From VRUE01 sp036276735 (GTDB taxonomy: Bacteria > Actinomycetota > Thermoleophilia > Solirubrobacterales > 70-9), in NCBI GenBank assembly GCA_036276735.1, contig DASUOH010000002.1, positions 51,408-115,407 on the forward strand: a DNA stretch of 64,000 bases, in the 5' to 3' direction. Positions 58,135 to 64,000 of the stretch are shown in pieces. The position numbers were made by a program, and so were the translations under genes. The notes under the pieces are model-generated. The model had not been told where the DNA came from. It did no database searches and saw only the letters and a list, made by a program, of their open reading frames with translations. Every line of letters starts with the position of its first letter. The first letter of the stretch is position 1.

Positions 58135-58141
58135 TAGGGTA
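58135..58141. promoter_or_regulatory. Shared bidirectional -10 element of murA and the hydrolase
   Basis: TAGGGTA reads TAGGGT on the plus strand (10 nt before the ATG at 58151) and TACCCT on the minus strand (10 nt before the murA ATG at 58125). The two divergent starts are only 25 bp apart. Confidence 0.55.
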
Positions 58142-58150
58142 ACGACCGCG

Positions 58151-59149
58151 ATGGGACGGAGCGGGAAGATCGCGGTCGGGCTGGTGTTGGTCCTCGCGGT
58201 CCTGCTCGGCATCAACGCCCTGGTGACGGGCGCCGAAACGAGGCCGGCGGAGGTGACGCGATCGGACGGCCGCATCCTCGGCCTGCGCGGCGGCGCCCTG
58301 CAGGTGGTCGACCGGGGGCCGCGCGACGCCCCGCCGATCGTCCTTCTCCACTGCTTCACCTGCGCGATCGACTGGTGGGATCGGATGATGCCCCGGCTCG
58401 AACGCGACCACCGCGTCGTCGCCATCGACCTGCTCGGCCACGGCGGCTCGGAGAAGCCGGAGTCCGGCTACTCGATCGAGAGCCAGGCGGACCTGGTGAC
58501 CGAAGCGCTCGGCCGGCTCGGCGTGCGTGAGGCGACGGTCGTCGGCCACTCGCTGGGCGGTGCGGTGGCGGTCGCACTGGCGGAACGATCGCCACGGGTA
58601 GCGAGCGGCGTGGTCATTATCGACACGACGGCGGGCGGCGAAGCCGATCTCGGCCTGCTCGCCAAGCTCACCTTCACTCCCGTGCTCGGCGAGGCGCTGT
58701 GGAGGATCAAGACCGACTTCGCGACGCGCAAGGGCCTGGAGGTTGCCTTCGCTCCCGGCTTCGAGGTGCCCGATGCCTTCGTCGAGGACCTCGAGCGGAT
58801 GACGTTCACCTCCTACGACTCGGCCGACAGCAGCGACTACAGTGGCTCAAGGTCGCTCGCCACGCGAATGCGGGCGACGGGCAAGCCGCTGCTCGTGATC
58901 ATGGGCGCCGAGGAGCAGATCATCGACGACCCGCACGCGATGCTCGCCAGATACGCGAGAGAGGCGCCGGGAACGGTCACCGAGCTGATCGCGGGCGCCG
59001 GACACTCGCCCAACGTCGAGAAGCCGGGCGAGACCGCGGCTCTGATTCTCGCCTTCGCGAAGCGTAAAACCCCAGCAACATTGGGTAAACGCAGGCATGC
59101 GACGCAAGAGGGCTTGCAGAAAACCAGTGCCGTCCGAAAGAATCCGTAG
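58151..59149 (+). CDS. Membrane-anchored alpha/beta hydrolase
   Basis: A 332-residue protein. Residues 5-25 are a membrane anchor or signal segment (KIAVGLVLVLAVLLGINALV), so the catalytic part is outside. Triad blocks are LLHCFTCAIDWWDRM (oxyanion, HCFT instead of HGxx), the Ser elbow VVGHSLGGAVAVAL, the Asp probably in LLVIMGAEEQIIDDPH and the His in IAGAGHSPNVEKP. Related to lipases and haloperoxidase-like hydrolases. ATG 58151 is the start by the promoter hexamer and the anchor. A basic tail (KRRHATQEGLQKTSAVRKNP) ends it. Substrate unknown. Confidence 0.85.
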   Translation: MGRSGKIAVGLVLVLAVLLGINALVTGAETRPAEVTRSDGRILGLRGGALQVVDRGPRDAPPIVLLHCFTCAIDWWDRMMPRLERDHRVVAIDLLGHGGSEKPESGYSIESQADLVTEALGRLGVREATVVGHSLGGAVAVALAERSPRVASGVVIIDTTAGGEADLGLLAKLTFTPVLGEALWRIKTDFATRKGLEVAFAPGFEVPDAFVEDLERMTFTSYDSADSSDYSGSRSLATRMRATGKPLLVIMGAEEQIIDDPHAMLARYAREAPGTVTELIAGAGHSPNVEKPGETAALILAFAKRKTPATLGKRRHATQEGLQKTSAVRKNP

Positions 59150-59160
59150 ATTCCGAACTC

Positions 59161-59361
59161 ATGTTCGATTCGAGAAAAGAGATCGGGGACCGCGTAGCCG
59201 ACACGGTTGACCTGGCGATCGACTTCGCAACGCTTGGCGAGTACGGGCTGGAGGAGGTCGAAAGGCGCCCGCTTTCCTGCGAGGCACGGCGCCGCGGCGG
59301 CCGGACCCGGAGCACCGGTGCCTGGAACGCTGCGATCGCCCGTTTCGCGACGCAGTCCTAA
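59161..59361 (+). CDS. Possible small protein overlapping the next gene start
   Basis: A 66-codon frame with ATG at 59161, starting MFDSRKEIGDRVADTVDLAI and DFATLGEYGLEEVE, which looks protein-like for its first 40 residues and then becomes Arg/Ala-rich. It overlaps the start of the next hydrolase gene by 44 bp. No ribosome-binding site or clear promoter. It may be a real small gene or chance; I cannot decide. Confidence 0.3.
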   Translation: MFDSRKEIGDRVADTVDLAIDFATLGEYGLEEVERRPLSCEARRRGGRTRSTGAWNAAIARFATQS

Positions 59362-60526
59362 GCGCCTCGCGGCCCTCCTGGCGCTGCTTGCGGGCGCGAC
59401 GGTCGTCATCGCGACGGCCCTCAGCTGGCACTTCTCCTCGCGAGTGATCGTGCCCGATCACTCCCACTGGTCGTCGAACGTAGAGATCGTCGCGCTGAGC
59501 CCCCACTCGGTCACCCTGGGCCGGACCAGGGTGACTTCGAAGCCGGGTGTCTACGACATCGCCTGGGAGGGCGGCAGCGCCGTGCTGGGCGGTGTCACCG
59601 ATGCGCGTGAGGAGACGGTGACGCGGCGCCTGTCCGGGGTTCGCGGCTATCTCCTCCCGGGGATGGAGGTCGAGCTCGGTTCTGAGGTCCACAACGGGAC
59701 CCCCGGGGAAGCGCTGGGGCTCCCCTACCGAGACGTCTCGATCCGTGGAGAGCTGGGACCGTTGCCGGCCTGGCTCGTGCCGGGTCGCTCCAAGACCTGG
59801 GCGATCGTCATCCACGGCCATAATGGAGATCGCCAGAACGGCCTCAAGGTCGTGCCGGCCTTGCACCGGCTCGGCCTGCCAGCTCTGCTCGTCTCCTATC
59901 GCAACGACCTCGGTGCGCCGGACAGCCCCGACGGCCACCACCACCTTGGCCTCACCGAGTGGCGCGACGTCGACGCCGCGGCCCTGTACGCCCTCCGCAA
60001 GGGCGCCCGACGCCTCGTCCTCTTCGGGTTCTCGATGGGTGGGGCGGTTGCCGGCCGCTTCATGGCCGATTCGCCCCGTGCCGACCGGGTGGCGGCCCTC
60101 GTCCTCGACGCGCCGGTGGTCGACTGGACCGAGACGCTCGAGTTCAACGCTTCTGAGATGGGGTTGCCGGAGCTTGCCTCGCTGCCGTTGCGCTGGGCGA
60201 TCGGGGCGCGCGCCGACATCGACTGGGAGGCGCTCGACTACGCCAGCCACCTCGAGGACTTCGAGCTGCCGACCCTCCTCTTCCACGGCTCCGACGATGG
60301 CCTGGTGCCGAAGAGCAGCAGCGAGGAGTTGGCTCGAGCGCTCCCAGACCGCGTTACCTATGTCGAGGCGGCAGAGGCCGATCACGTTCAGGCCTGGAAC
60401 GTGGCTCCAAAGGTGTACGAGCAACGGCTGCGGCGCTTCCTCGAAGACGCTTTGCCCGCACCCGCACCGCAGCGGACCGAAGGGACGGAAACGAAAAAGG
60501 GCCGCCCCGACGGGCGGCCCAAGTAA
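59318..60526 (+). CDS. Alpha/beta hydrolase with N-terminal membrane anchor
   Basis: A 402-residue protein. After a short basic start comes a transmembrane segment (about 16-35, LAALLALLAGATVVIATALS), a beta-rich prefix domain (about 40-150), then a serine hydrolase domain of the BAAT/peptidase S9 type: AIVIHGHNGDRQNG, DVDAAALYAL, LFGFSMGGAVAGRF (Ser elbow), LLFHGSDDGLVPKSSS (Asp) and AEADHVQAWN (His). The listed GTG start 59318 is chosen to include the anchor; earlier in-frame starts are possible. The final codons (KKGRPDGRPK) coincide with the rRNA terminator on the other strand. Confidence 0.82.
   Translation: MPGTLRSPVSRRSPKRLAALLALLAGATVVIATALSWHFSSRVIVPDHSHWSSNVEIVALSPHSVTLGRTRVTSKPGVYDIAWEGGSAVLGGVTDAREETVTRRLSGVRGYLLPGMEVELGSEVHNGTPGEALGLPYRDVSIRGELGPLPAWLVPGRSKTWAIVIHGHNGDRQNGLKVVPALHRLGLPALLVSYRNDLGAPDSPDGHHHLGLTEWRDVDAAALYALRKGARRLVLFGFSMGGAVAGRFMADSPRADRVAALVLDAPVVDWTETLEFNASEMGLPELASLPLRWAIGARADIDWEALDYASHLEDFELPTLLFHGSDDGLVPKSSSEELARALPDRVTYVEAAEADHVQAWNVAPKVYEQRLRRFLEDALPAPAPQRTEGTETKKGRPDGRPK
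60494..60520 (-). terminator. Rho-independent terminator of the rRNA operon
   Basis: Minus strand: GGGCCGCCC, a 4-nt loop, GGGCGGCCC and then TTTTT (60498-60494), starting 11 bp after the 5S gene end. It lies wholly within the 3' end of the convergent hydrolase gene. Confidence 0.9.
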
Positions 60527-60530
60527 AAAA

Positions 60531-60645
60531 CCGGCGGCGACCTACTCTCCCAGGAGGTTGCCCTCCAAGTACCATCGGCGCTGAGAGGCTTAACTGCTCT
60601 GTTCGGAATGGGAAGAGGTGTTTCCCTCTCGCTATGCGCCACCGG
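60531..60645 (-). rRNA. rrf: 5S ribosomal RNA
   Basis: About 115 nt. The ends CCGGTGGCG and CGCCGCCGG pair as helix I, and the conserved CCCATTCCGAACAGAG and GGGAGAGTAGGTCG segments are present. It follows the 23S gene by about 65 nt in the same direction. Confidence 0.95.
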
Positions 60646-60993
60646 AAACATTGCGAAACCGCGCCCCGGTGGAGCTTGAAAACCGCACAAGGCCAAAATG
60701 GGTAATAAATCCGTCAAGCCCTCGACCCATTAGTACCGGTCGGCTGAGCATGTCACCACGCTTGCACCGCCGGCCTATCAACCTGGTGGTCTACCAGGGG
60801 TCTTACTCCCTCGAAGGGATGGGAGAGCTCATCTCGAGGACGGCTTCCCGCTTAGATGCCTTCAGCGGTTATCCGTTCCGTGCGTAGCTAACCTGCGGTG
60901 CCCTTGGCAGGACAACAGATACACCAGCGGCACGTTCATCCCGGTCCTCTCGTACTAGGGATGACTCCTCTCAACTCTCCAACGCCCACAGAA

Positions 60994-61076
<83 letters not shown>

Positions 61077-61080
61077 ACTC

Positions 61081-61123
<43 letters not shown>

Positions 61124-61148
61124 TTCGTCGATATGGACTCTTGGAAGC

Positions 61149-61191
<43 letters not shown>

Positions 61192-61341
61192 CGGCGCTTC
61201 CACTTGCAACCGCCGGATCACTAAGCCCAACTTTCGTTCCTGCTCGACCCGTCGGTCTCGCAGTCAAGCTCCCTTGTTGCCTTTACACTCTACGCACGAT
61301 TTCCAACCGTGCTGAGGGAACCTTTGGGCGCCTCCGTTACG

Positions 61342-61379
<38 letters not shown>

Positions 61380-61522
61380 ACACTGTTCACCGCCCGGATC
61401 ACGGCACGGTGTTAGAAGCCCAGAGCACCAAGGGTGGTATCTCAAGGGTGACTCCCCGGCGGCCAAAGCCACCGGTTCACAGTCTCCCACCTATCCTGAG
61501 CGAGATACCCCAGACTCCAATA

Positions 61523-61558
<36 letters not shown>

Positions 61559-61635
61559 TTTCTGCGGGTACTCGGCATCTTCACCGAGACTTTAATTTCA
61601 CCGAGCCTCTCGTTGAGACAGCGCCCAACTCGTTG

Positions 61636-61693
<58 letters not shown>

Positions 61694-62427
61694 CCTCATT
61701 GTTACTACTCCGACCACGAAAGGTCGAAGCGGGTGGCTCATTTCTGACCACCTCTCACGGTCGCCCGTGAGAGCGGACTATCTCATCCCGGATGCTCTCC
61801 AGCTACCGGGCTCGGCGTATAGTCTCTGAGGATTCTCTGCATCGTGTAGCGCCTCTTTCCGCCTCCATTCATCTCTTCTCGGAGAGTGAGAATGGCGACG
61901 TAGTCCTGGTAAGAGAGGGTTTTTCTCGCCAGGATCCGCGCAACGGCGCGAAACCTAGCGAAGTCCTCAGCCTTCTTGCCTATCAGCGGAAAACGCTCGA
62001 AGAACGGGATCACGCGCGCCTGGATCTTCCGGAGGTCGTTGACCTCCAGATACCAGCCGTCGTTACCCGCCTTGCGAATGCTTCCGCATCCAGCGTCTCC
62101 TGAAAGAGATCAAGCGGAACTCGATCCTTCTGCGAGACGTTGAAGGCCGCTGAGAGCTTCCACTTCACGGTGTAGTCGCTGCGTCGACGAGCGACAATCA
62201 TGAAGCTTCCCTCTCCCAGCGCAAACCCGGACAGAAGAAAGCCGACGTCAGTCGGTATCGCTTCGATCCAGAGCCTTTCCTGCTGATTGCCTGCACCCGA
62301 CACATTTTCACTGTACAGCGACAATCGGACGCGAACGTCCGCTGTACGAGTAGTGCGGGATACTGCACCTTTTTCAGGACAGGCGTTCCAGCATATAGCC
62401 GAGTTTTACAACTACCTCGGTCAACTG
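61694..62427 (-). mobile_element. Group I intron in 23S rRNA at position 1917 (E. coli numbering)
   Basis: 734 bp splitting GTAACTAT from AACGGTCC. Exon 1 ends in U and the intron ends in G, as group I introns require. Exon AACUAU (62433-62428) pairs with intron GUAGUU (62415-62410), giving P1 with the U.G pair at the 5' splice site. The R-type core CAGAGACTATACGCC (61828-61814 region) and S-type core GAGATAGTCC (61784-61775) pair ACUAU/AUAGU as P7. A P9-type hairpin CTCTCACGG...CCGTGAGAG follows. Coxiella burnetii has an intron at the same position (Cbu.L1917). Confidence 0.92.
61783..62324 (-). pseudogene. LAGLIDADG homing endonuclease ORF, frameshifted
   Basis: A single-motif LAGLIDADG protein of about 180 residues if read through one frameshift. 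The motif is VGFLLSGFALGEGSFMIV; then WKLSAAFNVSQKDRVPLDLF and, after the shift, GCGSIRKAGNDGWYLEVNDL, RKIQARVIPFFERFPLIGKK and RFRAVARILA, all typical of 23S intron endonucleases. In the DNA, one base is missing near 62088-62093 (CTGGATGC where CTnGGATGC is needed), so the ORF is split into 62324-62010 and 62013-61783. The first start is TTG 62324. Its 3' end overlaps the ribozyme core. Real mutation and sequencing error are both possible. Confidence 0.88.
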
Positions 62428-63265
62428 ATAGTTACGGCCGCCGTTTACCGGGGCTTAGCTTCCCTGCTTCGCGCCGAAGCGCTAACAGGTCCGCGTAACC
62501 TTCCGGCACCGGGCAGGCGTCAGCCCCTATACGTCGTCTTGCGACTTAGCAGAGGCCTGTGTTTTTGGTAAACAGTCGGTTGGGCCAATTCACTGCGGCC
62601 CCCTCGGGCTCCCTCCGTATGGAGTTCACCCTACCGGGGCGTCCCTTCTCCCGAAGTTACGGGACGATTTTGCCGAGTTCCTTAACGAGAGTTAGCTCGC
62701 TCACCTCAGTATGTTCTACTTGTCCACCTGTGTCGGTTATCGGTACGGGCACGTAAGTCCTGCCTAGAGGATTTTCTCGGAGGCATGGGATCGGGGACTG
62801 GCCGGCGGTCAAGCCAGCTGGCATCGCACCTCGCGTCAAAACGCCGCTGCGGATTTTCCTACAGCGACTAGCTACGTGCTTGCCCCAGGACGACCATCGC
62901 CTGGGATCCCTTACCCTTCCCCGTCCCCCCATCGGTCATAACGGACTCGACGTGGTACAGGAATATCAACCTGTTGGCCATCGACTACGCCTTTCGGCCT
63001 CGCCTTAGGTCCCGACTAACCCTGAGCAGACGAACTTTACTCAGGAAACCTTGGACAATCGGTGGAGGGGAGTCTCACCCCTCTTTCGTTACTCATGCCG
63101 GCATTCTCACTTCCAGCCACTCCACGGAGGCTTACGCATCCGCTTCACGCAACTGGAACGCTCTCCTACCGCGTGCAGAGCCCGCAGGCCTGCACACCCA
63201 TAGCTTCGGAGACTAGCTTGAGCCCCGTTGAATTCTCCGCGCCCGAACACTTGACCAGTGAGCTG

Positions 63266-63306
<41 letters not shown>

Positions 63307-63878
63307 TTGGTTGTCTCTGCACTCGGACATCGTTCACCACTTAGCTAGTACTTAGGGTCCTTAGCTGATGGTCTGGGTTGTTCCCCTCTCGCGTACGAAG
63401 TTTATCCCCCGCACACTGACTCCCGCGCTAACCGTGACGGTCTTCGGAGTTTGCCTGAAGTCGGTAACCTGGTAGGGCCCCTAGTCCAAACAGTGCTCTA
63501 CGGCCGCCACGCAATTACGCGAGGCTATACCTAAATATATTTCGGAGAGAACCAGATATCTCTGAGCTTGATTAGCCTTTCACTCCGATCCACAGGTCAT
63601 CCGCCCAGTTTTCAACCTAGGTCGGTTCGGCCCTCCACGAGGTCTTACCCCCGCTTCAGCCTGCCCATGGATAGCTCGCTCAGTTTCGGGTCTACCGCTA
63701 GTGACTGTGTCGCCCTATTCAGACTCGCTTTCGCTACGGCTCCACTCATCGCTTAACCTTGCCACTAACGAGTAACTCGCCGGCTCGTGATGCAAAAAGC
63801 ACGCCGTCACACCCGAAGGTGCTCCGACCACTTGTAGGCTTGCGGTTTCAGGTACTATTTCACTCCCCTTCAGGGGTG

Positions 63879-63920
<42 letters not shown>

Positions 63921-64000
63921 CAGGTAGTACTTAGCCTTGGAGGGTGGTCCCCCCAGGTTCAGACCGCGTTTCACGGGTGCGGTCCTACTCAGGAACATCA

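Overview
The window is high-GC bacterial DNA. Its gene set points to an actinobacterium, most likely from the early-branching Thermoleophilia/Solirubrobacterales (inference). Pointers are a MurT/GatD cell-wall amidation pair, SepF with YggT, a GarA-type FHA protein beside a MerR regulator, a one-motif RsiG-like protein, a wax-ester-synthase-type acyltransferase, many leaderless transcripts (a TANNNT hexamer 5-10 nt before the start codon), and two Cys-rich secreted paralogs. I see no phage, transposase, CRISPR array or tRNA gene, and no gene-free stretch longer than about 300 bp outside the rRNA locus.

Layout. 1-8.5 kb: aminotransferase (5' cut), secreted and cupredoxin-like proteins, MBL hydrolase plus NAD-dependent epimerase, hflX, dut, and a large RTX-repeat secreted protein. 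8.5-12.8 kb: a minus-strand operon of lipid kinase, murT, a SAM methyltransferase and gatD, then another methyltransferase. 12.8-25 kb: cyclophilin, peroxiredoxin, hydrolases, a VKOR/DsbA-like oxidative-folding cluster, a second lipid kinase, PAP2 phosphatase, SDR, thiolase, CcdA, and two secreted Cys-rich paralogs. 25-32.4 kb: dinB, acyltransferase, nadE, thioesterase, a membrane protein of unknown role and an AGPS-like flavoprotein. 32.4-45.7 kb, all minus strand: SRPBCC, MerR, GarA-like, RsiG-like, pgsA, proS, ispG, two small membrane proteins, rseP, dxr, cdsA, uppS, frr, pyrH, tsf, rpsB. 45.7-58.1 kb, minus strand: rluD-like, lspA, yggT, proC, sepF, yggS, pgeF, cca, hisF-A-H-B-D-G-Z and murA. 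58.1-60.5 kb: two plus-strand alpha/beta hydrolases. 60.5-64 kb, minus strand: terminator, 5S rRNA and 23S rRNA (5' end beyond the window).

Most notable features. (1) The 23S rRNA gene is split by a 734-bp group I intron at E. coli position 1917, the site of the Coxiella L1917 intron. It carries a single-motif LAGLIDADG endonuclease ORF with a one-base frameshift. (2) Three families of palindromic elements are scattered through the window. Family A (three intergenic copies) has a constant stem core, a loop of exactly 33 nt in every copy, and paired arms that change together. Family B (about 90-99 bp, three copies) forms a long hairpin and is read in the same frame inside ribosomal protein S2 and inside a membrane protein; a base-pair-preserving change forces an amino-acid change. 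Family C (two copies inside genes, one looser intergenic copy) is also read in one frame. They resemble in behaviour the Rickettsia palindromic elements that insert into ORFs, but I do not recognise these sequences. (3) A short protein carries a c-di-GMP-binding-type RsiG motif once, upstream of garA-like and merR genes. (4) MurA has Asp117 in place of the fosfomycin-target Cys. (5) A methyltransferase gene sits, translationally coupled, between murT and gatD.
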